The notes beneath the pieces were generated by a model. The model saw nothing but the letters and a program-made list of their open reading frames with translations, had not been told where the DNA came from and did no database searches. This document shows, piece after piece, positions 23,376-31,243 of a stretch of 64,000 bases of DNA. The stretch is from assembly GCF_900111005.1 (NCBI RefSeq), contig NZ_FOFV01000022.1:62001-126000 (forward strand), written 5' to 3'. A program made the position numbers and the translations under genes. This DNA comes from Lentzea albida. GTDB lineage: Bacteria > Actinomycetota > Actinomycetes > Mycobacteriales > Pseudonocardiaceae. Position 1 is the stretch's first letter; each line of letters begins with the position of its first letter.

Positions 23376-23684
23376 CGCCACCTGCTCGGGGTGGTCGCGG
23401 GCGAGCAGCACACCCACCGCGCCGCCGAGGCTCTGCCCCACCACGACGACCGGCCCGCGGCCGAGCCGCTCGATCACCGAGCCGAGCGCGGCGGCGGCAC
23501 CGGCGAGCGATCCGTCCGCGGCGGACGTCCCGGTGCCCGGCCGGTCGTACTCGACCACCTGGGCGGTCGCCATCAGTCCCTCGCGCAGACCGGGGAAGAA
23601 GCCGTCGCAGGACTCGGCGCCACCGGGCAGGAGCAGCACCGGCGGGCCGGACTCGCCGTGCACGCGAACGTCGTCGAGCTGCAT
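23376..23684 (-). pseudogene. Truncated alpha/beta hydrolase
   Basis: N-terminal half of an alpha/beta hydrolase: MQLDDVRVHGESGPPVLLLP, oxyanion-hole region GGAESCDGF, EYDRPGTGTS, and the nucleophile elbow VVVGQSLGGAVG. About 103 residues remain, ending at HPEQVAG, where the family normally continues LVLVDPT. The acid and His parts are missing. An AAAGGAG ribosome site precedes the ATG at 23684. It faces the truncated gene on its left; both lost their 3' ends at one junction. It is divergent from the GntR regulator, which probably controlled it. Confidence 0.8.
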
Positions 23685-23716
23685 CGATGCTCCTTTGTAG
23701 CCCAGGTGTGAGCCTG

Positions 23717-23751
23717 ATTGTGCAACAATAGTTTGTCGATTGTGACACAAT
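23717..23751. promoter_or_regulatory. Two palindromic operators, probable GntR/FadR site
   Basis: Two 13-base palindromes ATTGT-GCA-ACAAT (23717-23729) and ATTGT-GAC-ACAAT (23739-23751), both with perfect 5-base arms, centres 22 bases apart (about two helix turns). They fill the divergent promoter between the hydrolase remnant and the GntR gene; the second ends 8 bases before the GntR start. FadR-type dimers bind such sites, so autoregulation is likely. Confidence 0.75.
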
Positions 23752-23758
23752 CCTGCCC

Positions 23759-24433
23759 GTGAACACCGTGATGGCCGCTCCTGAGCGGATCGCCGCGGCC
23801 CTGAGGGGCGAGCTGCTCGACGGCGCGCACCCGGTCGGCACCCGCCTGCGCGAGGAGGACCTGGCCGCGCGGTTCGACGTCGGCAGGCACACCGTCCGCT
23901 CGGCGCTGCGGCTGCTGGTCGAACGAGGCCTGGTGGCGCACGAGCGCCACCGCGGAGCGGTCGTCGCGCCGCTCAGCCGGGCCCGCATCGACGAGGTCTT
24001 CGACTACCGCAAGGTGCTCGAACTGGGCGCGCTGCGCATGGCGCTGGCCGCGGGCGCGGACCTGACCCCCGTGCTGGCCGAGGCAGAACGCCTGGAGTCG
24101 CTGGCCGAGCGGTCGCCGCGACCGTCGTGGCGGGAGCTCACGAGGGCGCACAGCGCGTTCCACCGCGCGATCGTCGCACTGGCCGGCAACCGGCACCTGC
24201 TGGACAGCTACCGCCGCTGCGAGGACGAGGTGAGGCTGCTGCTCACGTTCGTCCGCCCCGACTTCGACGCCGCGAGCCTGGCGGCCGTCCACCGCGCGCT
24301 GGCCGACCAGCTCCAGCAGGGTGGGGAGGCCGCGGCGGACGCGTTGACCGAGGACATCGACCACACCGGGCGGGCGGCGCTGCTGGCGGCGTTGCACCGC
24401 GCCGAGGAGAGCGCGCGGCTGCTGGGCCACTGA
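23759..24433 (+). CDS. GntR-family regulator, FadR/FCD subgroup
   Basis: A 224-residue repressor. The N-terminal winged helix (residues 5-75) contains LREEDLAARFDVGRHTVRSA and LRLLVERGLVAHERHRGAVV. The C-terminal all-helical FCD domain (about 85-220) shows VFDYRKVLELGALRMA, AHSAFHRAIVALAGN and VHRALADQLQQG, with the conserved Asp and His that bind metal and an acid ligand. The GTG at 23759 is used; an ATG four codons on is possible. Two palindromes directly upstream are its likely operators. Its divergent target, the hydrolase, is truncated, so the regulator may be orphaned. Confidence 0.88.
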   Translation: MNTVMAAPERIAAALRGELLDGAHPVGTRLREEDLAARFDVGRHTVRSALRLLVERGLVAHERHRGAVVAPLSRARIDEVFDYRKVLELGALRMALAAGADLTPVLAEAERLESLAERSPRPSWRELTRAHSAFHRAIVALAGNRHLLDSYRRCEDEVRLLLTFVRPDFDAASLAAVHRALADQLQQGGEAAADALTEDIDHTGRAALLAALHRAEESARLLGH

Positions 24434-24479
24434 CCCGGCAGCCGCGGCGCTGAGCCGGCGTGAGCGCGTGCCGGTCTCA

Positions 24480-25487
24480 TCACCTCAGGAACGGCCAGCC
24501 CGCCGAGTCGTAGGCCAGCAGGTTGATGCCGAGCCGCGACGCGCCGCTGTCGGTGTAGTAGTGGTAGAGGAGGACGTCACCGTCCACATCGGCGAGCACG
24601 TCCTGGTGGCCGGTCCCGTGCACACTCCCTTGCCCTGCCAGGACCTCCGTGCCGCCACCGGACGTCAGAGCGGTGCCGTCGCGGGCGACGTACGGTCCCG
24701 TGACGCTGCTGGAACGGCCCACCACCACCCGATAGGTGCTGGCCGCGCCGCGGCAGCAGTGGTCGAACGAGACGAACAGGTAGTAGAACGCCCCGCGCTT
24801 GACGATGGTCGGCGCCTCGATCGGCCCGCCGCCGCGGCCGGCGAGCGACCGGAGGGACGTGCCCGACCGCAGTCCGGTGGACGGGTCGAGCGCGATCATC
24901 TTGATGCCGGACCAGAACGAGCCGAAGCTCAGCCACCAGCGCCCCTGGTCGTCCACGACGAGGTCGGGGTCGATGGCGTTGAAGTCGTCCGACGTCCGGG
25001 ACTCGACCACGAGCCCGCGGTGCGTCCACGTGCCGGCGTTCCCGGTGGTGCTCGTGGCGAGGAAGATCGCGGACCGGTTCGACCCGAACGTGGAGGCGGA
25101 GTAGTACAGCCAGTACCGTCCGTCGCGATAGGACAGATCTGGTGCCCAGAGGTTGTTGCCTCCGTTGGTGTAGGAAGTCGCCCACGGCGTGCCGCCGGGG
25201 AACGCCGAGCCCGCGTCGCGGAACGCGATCCGGTCGGCGGAGGTCTTGAGGGCGATGTTCGTGCCGGTGTGCGCCACCAGGTAGCTCCCGTCGGCGCGCC
25301 TCACCGCGCTCGGGTCGTGCACGCTGATGTCACCGGTGACCCTGCCCGGGAGGGGATAGGCCGACGCCTGGGGTGCGGTGGCGACCGCGGTGGTCAGGGT
25401 CAGCGCCACGACCAGCATGAACCTTCGCAACGCGCGTGTTGTTGCCGGTGCGACTCGTCCCGGTGCGTACGTCGTTGGAGCAACCAT
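24480..25487 (-). CDS. Secreted GH43 arabinan endo-1,5-alpha-L-arabinosidase
   Basis: A 335-residue exported enzyme. A signal peptide (about residues 1-44, ending PQASA) precedes a five-bladed beta-propeller of GH43. The catalytic residues are visible: base Asp in SVHDPSAVRR, pKa modulator Asp in NAIDPDLVVDD, acid Glu in GGPIEAPTIVKRG. ATSYTNGGNNLWAPDLSY and SFDHCCRGAASTYRVVVGRS are typical of arabinanases. It cuts alpha-1,5-arabinan in pectin side chains. It lies 55 bases downstream of the pectate lyase on the same strand, so the two are likely co-transcribed. Confidence 0.9.
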   Translation of the reverse strand: MVAPTTYAPGRVAPATTRALRRFMLVVALTLTTAVATAPQASAYPLPGRVTGDISVHDPSAVRRADGSYLVAHTGTNIALKTSADRIAFRDAGSAFPGGTPWATSYTNGGNNLWAPDLSYRDGRYWLYYSASTFGSNRSAIFLATSTTGNAGTWTHRGLVVESRTSDDFNAIDPDLVVDDQGRWWLSFGSFWSGIKMIALDPSTGLRSGTSLRSLAGRGGGPIEAPTIVKRGAFYYLFVSFDHCCRGAASTYRVVVGRSSSVTGPYVARDGTALTSGGGTEVLAGQGSVHGTGHQDVLADVDGDVLLYHYYTDSGASRLGINLLAYDSAGWPFLR

Positions 25488-25542
25488 GGGACACCTCGTT
25501 CTCTTGGTGGAGTTGGTCGCGGCGGCGGTGCCGGATCTCCTG

Positions 25543-27210
25543 TCAGAGCACGACGGTTCTGCCGCCCAAGGTGACGACGAGCCTGCCGTCGGAGGCGAAG
25601 GACCAGCCCAGGGGACCGGTGAAGCCGGAGCACCGCGAGCCGTTGGTGCCCGTCCAGAACTGGTTGGAGGAATCGGAGTTGCCGACGACCTTGTCGTTGC
25701 TCCCGCTGGCGCCGCGGCAGGAGGTGTTGGTGCGGAACACCGAAGTGCCCGCGTCGAAGGAGAAGTTGCGCTCGGCGTTGTCGATGCTGAGGTTGCTGGA
25801 CACGGTCATGGAGCCGGGGTTGCGGTTGTAGGTGAAGCCGTGTTTGCCGTTGTCGTAGGCGATGGTGCGGGTGATGGTGTGGTCGACGCCGATGTCCTCA
25901 CCGCCGAGCTTGAAGCCGTTGCGGTCGCCGTTGCCCGCTTGGCCGCCGTTGCTCAGGGTGCCGTTCTCGTAGGCGAGTGAGTCCTCGATGGTGACGGCAC
26001 CGACGGGACCGGTGTCCGGCTTGGTGTAGAGGTCCCAGCCGTCGTCGATGTTGTTGTGCGCCACGGAGTACCGGAACACGTTGCCCGGGCCGGAGGTGAG
26101 CTTCGCGGCGAACCCGTCGGCGTCCTCGCCGTCGGAGTCCGCGTTGTCGTGGGACTCGGCGCCGAGGATCAGGTTGTGCGACGGCCACTGGTCCTGCGGG
26201 GTGCTGGACAGCGCCCGGGACAGCTGCAGGCCGGTGTCGCGGTTGAAGCGGGTGATGGTGCGCTCGAAGATGTTGTGGCTGCCGCCGACGAAGATGCCGT
26301 TGTCCCCGGCCCGTTCGACGACGACACCCTGCACGTGCCAGTACGAGCCGTTGACGGCCAGGCCCCGGTTGGCCGGGTCCTCGGCCTGTGCGGCGAAGTT
26401 CAGCACCGGCTTCTCGCCCTGGTGGGCCGCGAGCTTCTTGCGTGCGGCAGCGGTTCCGTTGTTCGTCGCCGGGATCGTGACGGTCTGCGCGAAGCTGTAG
26501 GTGCCGCCGCGCAGGAGGATCGTGCCGCCCGCGGCCACGCGGGGGAGGGCGGACGTCAGCGTGGTCGGGTCGGAGATCGTGCCCGAGGCGCCGTCACGGC
26601 CGGACGGTGACACGTACAGCGCGTTGGCCGGTGGCGTGCCGGTGGTGGTCGTCGGACCGGTCGTGGTCGTGCTGGTCGGCCCGCCACCGGCCGTTTCGAG
26701 CGTCCACTGCTTCGTGGCAGCGCTGTCACAGGAGTTCGTCTGCACCAACGCCCCGGCCACCGTGGCGTTGTCCTTGACGTTCATGCACTTCCCGCCATTG
26801 GTGTTGACCAGGCGGTAGTCCGACCCGCTCGACGTCAGCGCCCAGACCTGGCTCGCCGCACCACCGCACGTCTCGAGTTGGACCGGCTTGCCCGCACTGG
26901 TGGACGCGTCGCGCACGCCGACGCACAAGCCTCCCGAGCTGATCCGCACCCCACCGCTCACATCGGTGAGCACCCACTCCTGACCGGCACACGCCTGCTG
27001 ACGCAACTGCGTCCCGCTCGACGAACCAGCCCCCGCGTCGAGGCACAGTCCCGTGCCGGCGTTCTTCAGCACGTAGGTACGCGCGGCGTTCGCCGTCGCG
27101 GCAACGCCAGGCCACGTCGCGAGCACGGTGACCAGTGCGACGACGGCACCACCCGACACCATCCCGGCGCGCGCACGGCGCTGGCGCGCCGACTGTTCCG
27201 AAATGCCCAT
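25543..27210 (-). CDS. Secreted pectate lyase (PL9) with N-terminal ricin-B lectin domain
   Basis: A 555-residue exported enzyme. Signal peptide 1-43; a ricin-type beta-trefoil (about 44-175) with QxW-like motifs (GQEWVLTD, ASQVWALTS, TKQWTLE) that would bind carbohydrate; a Thr/Pro linker (about 177-196); then a right-handed parallel beta-helix of PL9 type (about 197-555) with ALYVSPSGRDGASGT, SHDNADSDGEDADGFAAKL (calcium aspartates and likely catalytic Lys) and NNIDDGWDLYTK. It cleaves polygalacturonate by beta-elimination with calcium. Works with the GH43 enzyme on the same strand. Confidence 0.9.
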   Translation of the reverse strand: MGISEQSARQRRARAGMVSGGAVVALVTVLATWPGVAATANAARTYVLKNAGTGLCLDAGAGSSSGTQLRQQACAGQEWVLTDVSGGVRISSGGLCVGVRDASTSAGKPVQLETCGGAASQVWALTSSGSDYRLVNTNGGKCMNVKDNATVAGALVQTNSCDSAATKQWTLETAGGGPTSTTTTGPTTTTGTPPANALYVSPSGRDGASGTISDPTTLTSALPRVAAGGTILLRGGTYSFAQTVTIPATNNGTAAARKKLAAHQGEKPVLNFAAQAEDPANRGLAVNGSYWHVQGVVVERAGDNGIFVGGSHNIFERTITRFNRDTGLQLSRALSSTPQDQWPSHNLILGAESHDNADSDGEDADGFAAKLTSGPGNVFRYSVAHNNIDDGWDLYTKPDTGPVGAVTIEDSLAYENGTLSNGGQAGNGDRNGFKLGGEDIGVDHTITRTIAYDNGKHGFTYNRNPGSMTVSSNLSIDNAERNFSFDAGTSVFRTNTSCRGASGSNDKVVGNSDSSNQFWTGTNGSRCSGFTGPLGWSFASDGRLVVTLGGRTVVL

Positions 27211-27691
27211 GGGTCTCCACTCCTCAAGCGCCGGAGAAAGGCTTTTCCGGTCGGCTGCGCGGCGGGTTCCCAGCGGATGTTATGGGTGTTCTTCGGAGGA
27301 GGTCAATGTTGGCATTTCGCGGTTCCAGTCGATTTTTGTCGTCGAACAGCATCGAATGTCGAGGTCAACGACAATCGAATGGATCGGCGCTGTCAGCTGC
27401 AAGTTTTCCGCTGGTCACACTCGTGAACGGGATCGCCTTTTCGCGTGTTCACCACGGTGAACGCCAGCTACTGGATTCATTGAAATCAGCCAGGCATCGT
27501 GCTACCCGCGCGGGATGCGGTTGCGACACGGCGGACGCAATAGCCGACCCTCCGCGGGGTCGTGTTCCACGGGTCGCGCCCATGGTCTCGGAGTGCGCGA
27601 CAGCAGGCGGCACCACGTCGGAGGCCGCCCGGTTCCGCGTGACGAGTCAACTGTCCGAACAGGACCTGGAGCAGCGGCTGAGCACGCTCGC
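27211..27691. promoter_or_regulatory. Intergenic region with a 7-base-arm palindrome
   Basis: About 480 bases, less GC-rich than its surroundings between about 27270 and 27490, with no convincing gene. It should contain the promoter of the pectate lyase operon. A palindrome GTTCACC-AC-GGTGAAC at 27447-27462 has perfect 7-base arms and could be a regulator site. The remainder shows nothing I can name. Confidence 0.5.
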
Positions 27692-27830
27692 ATGGTGCAG
27701 ACGTTGCCGGTTGCCCTGGTGGCGGGCATGGTCGCCACGGTCGACCCCTGCGGGTTCGCGGTGCTGCCCGCCTACCTGGCGCTCGTCGTGATCGGCGCGA
27801 GCGAGCAGTCCCGCGCCCGGTTGCTCCACG
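27692..27830 (+). pseudogene. 5' fragment of a CcdA/DsbD-like membrane protein
   Basis: Begins MVQTLPVALVAGMVATVDPC with GFAVLPAYLALVVIG next. VDPCGFAVLPAYLA is the first-helix signature of cytochrome c biogenesis CcdA/DsbD transporters (NPCxxxLLPxYL). Homology ends after about 45 residues; the following bases belong to the reverse strand of an oxidoreductase gene. Confidence 0.75.
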
Positions 27831-28307
27831 GGGCCTCGAAGCCCTTTTCCGGCTGGGCGTATGTCCACCGGTGCGTCTCGATCTGCGGCGAGGCGGTGAT
27901 GCCGAGCAGTTCTCCCGCGGCCGCGGCGAGGATCGGGCCGGCCTCGGCGGGTGCGTCCAGGTGTTCGGAGGCCAGTTCGAGGGTGGAGTGGGCGACGAGG
28001 ACCGGTGCGGCGTCACCTCGGCGGTCGCCGTCGTCGCACGGTGGCGAGCAGCGGGTGGTCGTTGACGAACGCGCCGCGTAGTCCGTTCCACGTGCGGGCC
28101 GCGTAGGTGAGGACCGCGGCGATGACCGGCCGCCGGCTCTGCGAGGCGATCGCCGGCCGCGGGAACAGCCCCAGGGCTTGGCCAACCGTCCGCCCACCAG
28201 ACGGCCACGGGCGAGCACACGCACCTGTGCCCGTCGTCTGCCGGCACCTGCGCGAACGGGAGACCCGCTGTCCCTGCCCCGATCACGACGACGTCCGCGA
28301 AGAACAC
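27831..28307 (-). pseudogene. Degraded FAD/NAD(P)-binding oxidoreductase, renalase-like
   Basis: The N-terminus VVVIGAGTAGLPFAQVPAD is a dinucleotide-binding motif. The frame then shifts; LARGRLVGGRLAKPWG corresponds to the second conserved segment in another frame. A later stretch, APVLVAHSTLELASEHLDAP with ETHRWTYAQPEKG, matches the middle of renalase-like monoamine/NAD(P) oxidoreductases. Internal parts are missing and the 3' end is lost at the junction with the CcdA fragment. Confidence 0.75.
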
Positions 28308-28359
28308 ATCAAGTGCCGCGCGGTGAGATCACAGGACGTGCGCCGCAAGCATCAATTGG

Positions 28360-28376
28360 TGTTACCATGGGTAACA
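28360..28376. promoter_or_regulatory. Palindromic operator before the diiron oxygenase operon
   Basis: TGTTACC-ATG-GGTAACA, perfect 7-base arms with a 3-base centre, 45 bases before the oxygenase start. A further GTAAC half-like sequence lies at about 28386. This looks like a TetR-type operator, the usual control for such oxygenase/reductase pairs, but no TetR gene is adjacent. Confidence 0.7.
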
Positions 28377-28420
28377 GTAAACGTCGGTAACAGGCATGAC
28401 TCGACCCTGCAGGAGTCCTC

Positions 28421-29329
28421 ATGACCAGGCCCGAAGCGCACGTCGTGGCGGAGACTGACAGGCAGGTGACCGCGAGGCGGCTGCTGGACTCGTCCGCGCA
28501 GCTGTCCTACGACCCGGCTCACGAGGTCGACTGGGACACGCCCCTCGACTCCGCCTTCCACGGCATGAGCCCGGAGTGGAGCACGCTGTTCGGAACCGCG
28601 TACTGGGACGACATGACCCCTGAGCAGCAACGCGAGCTCACCCGCCAGGAAGCCGCGTCGGTCGCGTGCACGGGCATCTGGTTCGAAATGATCCTGCAGC
28701 AGATGATGCTGCGGGACTTCTACGCCAAGGACCCGACCGATCCCGCGTTCCAGTGGGCGCTGACCGAGATCGCGGACGAGTGCCGGCATTCGATCATGTT
28801 CGCCCGTGGTGCCGCCAAGCTCGGCGCGCCCGCGTACCGTCCTCGCCGGGTCGCGGTCGAACTGGGCAGGGTGTTCAAGGCCGTCGCCTCGGGTGAGGCC
28901 GCCTACGCGGCGATCCTCGTCGCCGAGGAGGTCCTCGACGTCATGCAGCGCGACTGGATGCGCGACGAGCGGGTCGTGCCGTTCGTGCGCACGATCAACA
29001 ACATCCACGTCGTGGAGGAGTCCCGGCACATGAAGTTCGCCCGGGAGGAGACCAAGGCGCGGCTGCGGGGCGCCGGACTCGTGCGCCGGCAGGTCAACGC
29101 GCTGGCCGTCGCGATCGCCGCCTACGTCATCGTCACCAACATGGTGAACCGGCAGGTGTACGCCAACGCCGGTCTCGACGTCAGCCGGGCCGTCCGCGAG
29201 GCCGGGGCGAACGAGCACCACAAGGCGATGCTGCGGTCGAGCTGCGCCGGTCTGATGGAGTTCCTCGACTCCGCCGGCCTGCTCACCCGCCCGGCACGCC
29301 TCGTCTACCAGCGCGCCAACCTCATCTGA
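28421..29329 (+). CDS. AurF-like diiron oxygenase
   Basis: A 302-residue non-haem diiron protein of the p-aminobenzoate N-oxygenase (AurF) family. Ligand motifs on the helical bundle: RQEAASVACTGIWFEMILQQ, EIADECRHSIMF (Glu-x-x-x-His type), LVAEEVLDV and NIHVVEESRHMKFA. AurF oxidises arylamines; many actinomycete homologues sit with a ferredoxin reductase, act on unknown substrates and respond to TetR regulators. Here the TGA overlaps the ATG of a ferredoxin-NADP reductase (TGATG), its probable electron donor. Start ATG at 28421 follows AGGAG. Membrane-like stretch AVAIAAYVIVTNMV near residue 230 is part of the family helix. Confidence 0.88.
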   Translation: MTRPEAHVVAETDRQVTARRLLDSSAQLSYDPAHEVDWDTPLDSAFHGMSPEWSTLFGTAYWDDMTPEQQRELTRQEAASVACTGIWFEMILQQMMLRDFYAKDPTDPAFQWALTEIADECRHSIMFARGAAKLGAPAYRPRRVAVELGRVFKAVASGEAAYAAILVAEEVLDVMQRDWMRDERVVPFVRTINNIHVVEESRHMKFAREETKARLRGAGLVRRQVNALAVAIAAYVIVTNMVNRQVYANAGLDVSRAVREAGANEHHKAMLRSSCAGLMEFLDSAGLLTRPARLVYQRANLI

Positions 29330-30825
29330 TGGCGTTCGCGATCACGCAGACCTGCTGCGCCGACGCGTCCTGCGTCGCGGTGTGCCCGGTCAACTGCATC
29401 CACCCCACGCCGGACGAGCCGGACTTCGGTACCACCGACATGCTCTACGTCGACCCGCGGACGTGCATCGACTGCGGTGCCTGCGCGGACGCCTGCCCGG
29501 TCGACGCGATCTTCCCGGTGGACGCGCTCACCGCGGCGATGCGGCCCTACGCGGACATCAACGCCGGTTACTACGCCGGCCGCGCCCCGGTCGCGGCGGA
29601 CCCGTCGCCGAACTTCCACGCCTGGGGCCCGCCCGACTTCACCCGCACGATCCCGGGCGACTTCCCCGAACTGGACGTGGCCGTGGTCGGCTCCGGACCG
29701 GCGGGCATGTACGCGGTCCAGGACCTGTTGCTGCACACCAGCGCGCGGGTGACCCTGCTGGACCGCCTCCTGGTGGCCGGTGGTCTCCTGCGCTTCGGTG
29801 TCGCACCCGACCACACGTCGACCAGGAAGATCGGCGACACCTTCGCCCGCCTGCACCACCACCCGCGGCTGCGCCTGCGGCTGGGGGTCGAGGTCGGCCG
29901 GGACGTGTCCACCGACGAACTGGCCGCACGGCACGACGCGGTGATCTACGCCGTCGGAGCGGCGTCCCCACGGCCGCTCGGCATCCCGGGCGAGGACCTG
30001 AGCCTCGCGGCGACGACCGTGGTGGGGTGGTACAACGGTCATCCCGACGTCCCGGCGAACGCCGTCCACCTGTCGGCAGAGCGCGTCGTGGTGGTCGGCA
30101 CCGGTAACGTCGCGCTCGACGTCGCCAGGATCCTCACAGCCGACCCCGCTGACCTCGCCGGCACCGCGATCGCACCCCACGCCCTGGCCGCCCTGCGGGC
30201 GAGCAAGGTCCGCGAAGTGGTGCTGCTCGGCCGCGGCGGCCCGGAGTCGGCGGCGTACACGAGGTCGGAACTGCTGGCGCTCGCCCAACGCTCCAGCGTC
30301 GACCTGGCCGTCGACGCCCACGACCCGCGCATCCCGGCCGCCATCGACGGTGCCTTGGGCAAGGCGGGGCTGCTCCGCGGTGTCGACCGGGTGAGTGTGG
30401 ACTGGTCGGCACCGCCGGCTCACGACCGCCGCCGGATCGTGCTCCGCTTCCACGCCACGCCCGTGGAACTCAGTGACGACCAGAACTTGTGGGTCGACGG
30501 TGCCCACGGGGTCGCGAAGATCGTGACCGGCCAGGTCGTGCACGCCGTCGGGCACCGCAGCACCGCGCTGTCCGGCCTGCCCTTCGACGAGACGACCGGC
30601 ACCATTCCGAACACGGCCGGACGGGTGCACGGCCGCCCCGGCGCCTATGTGGTCGGCTGGGCGAAACGCGGTTCCACCGGTGGTATCGGAGCCAACAGGA
30701 CGTGCGCCGCGGAGACGGTCGGCACGCTCCTCGAAGACGTTGTCGCCGGACGTTTGCCTGGCGGTGCGGCTACGACACGATCCGCGTGGCCACGCCTGTG
30801 GCCGCGTCGGTCCGGCCGCGCGTGA
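29329..30825 (+). CDS. Ferredoxin-fused ferredoxin-NADP+ reductase (FprB type), C-terminus altered
   Basis: A 498-residue flavoprotein. An N-terminal 7Fe ferredoxin (residues 1-75: CCADASCVAVCPVNCIHP and CIDCGACADACPVDAIFP) is fused to an adrenodoxin-reductase-like module with VAVVGSGPAGMYAVQDLL (FAD), VVVVGTGNVALDVARIL (NADPH) and GWAKRGSTGGIGANRTCA. It would pass electrons from NADPH to the AurF-like enzyme. Translationally coupled to it. After LLEDVVAGRLPGG the last 18 residues are basic and unlike the family, which normally goes on for several tens of residues; here the frame runs into an ABC-transporter remnant. The core is complete, so activity is plausible. Confidence 0.88.
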   Translation: MAFAITQTCCADASCVAVCPVNCIHPTPDEPDFGTTDMLYVDPRTCIDCGACADACPVDAIFPVDALTAAMRPYADINAGYYAGRAPVAADPSPNFHAWGPPDFTRTIPGDFPELDVAVVGSGPAGMYAVQDLLLHTSARVTLLDRLLVAGGLLRFGVAPDHTSTRKIGDTFARLHHHPRLRLRLGVEVGRDVSTDELAARHDAVIYAVGAASPRPLGIPGEDLSLAATTVVGWYNGHPDVPANAVHLSAERVVVVGTGNVALDVARILTADPADLAGTAIAPHALAALRASKVREVVLLGRGGPESAAYTRSELLALAQRSSVDLAVDAHDPRIPAAIDGALGKAGLLRGVDRVSVDWSAPPAHDRRRIVLRFHATPVELSDDQNLWVDGAHGVAKIVTGQVVHAVGHRSTALSGLPFDETTGTIPNTAGRVHGRPGAYVVGWAKRGSTGGIGANRTCAAETVGTLLEDVVAGRLPGGAATTRSAWPRLWPRRSGRA

Positions 30826-30829
30826 GGGA

Positions 30830-31060
30830 AGGGCGTCGATCGGGAACGTGATGATCTCGCTGGGAACGTCCCGTCCACGGTCGAGCCCGGCGGCGCACTG
30901 CGGGAAGGTGACCTGCGGGACCCGGACGGCCCCATGACCGCCGGGAACGTGCCGCGCGGCAGGGCCAGGTCGACGCCCGCAAAGGCCTGCACGGCCCTCG
31001 TCGCGCCCGCCACCTGAGGACCGGAAGCCGGTACGGGCAGGTTCGTCTCCCACGACGGGG
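30830..31060 (-). pseudogene. Remnant of a MacB/LolD-type ABC ATPase
   Basis: On the minus strand, TRAVQAFAGVDLALPRGTF and PAVMGPSGS match the start of a MacB/LolD-type ATPase up to Walker A. A second frame then gives FPQCAAGLDRG, the segment that normally follows Walker A (LLxxAAGLDRP). Bases are missing between them, so the Walker A lysine is lost. The 3' part is absent and the remnant abuts the altered end of the ferredoxin reductase gene. Confidence 0.7.
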
Positions 31061-31112
31061 AGACGTCGTGGTCCTGACCAGCGGGAGCCTGAACCGTCAG
31101 CGGCCAGCCCTT

Positions 31113-31170
31113 GTGAGCGATAACAATGATAACTGCTACTGGTCCTTTCAAGGCTAAAGTTAACGCTCAC
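31113..31170. promoter_or_regulatory. LacI-type operator pair upstream of the GH127 gene
   Basis: GTGAGCGATAAC at 31113-31124 and GTTAACGCTCAC at 31159-31170 form an inverted pair (11 of 12 bases complementary) with centres 46 bases apart. The left half resembles the lac operator half-site. A TTGACT hexamer at 31179-31184 could be a -35 element. The arrangement suggests repression by a LacI-family sugar-responsive protein encoded elsewhere. Confidence 0.6.
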
Positions 31171-31243
31171 ATTTAGCATTGACTGTGCGTGGTGACGTGG
31201 TTACACCTGTACGAGCAGCGTTGCCGAGTGGCTGGAGCACCCC

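Noticed and set aside
27141..27480. Insertion sequence or integrase signs around the deletion scars
   Set aside because: No transposase, integrase or terminal inverted repeats were found near the junctions; AT-richer composition alone is not enough.
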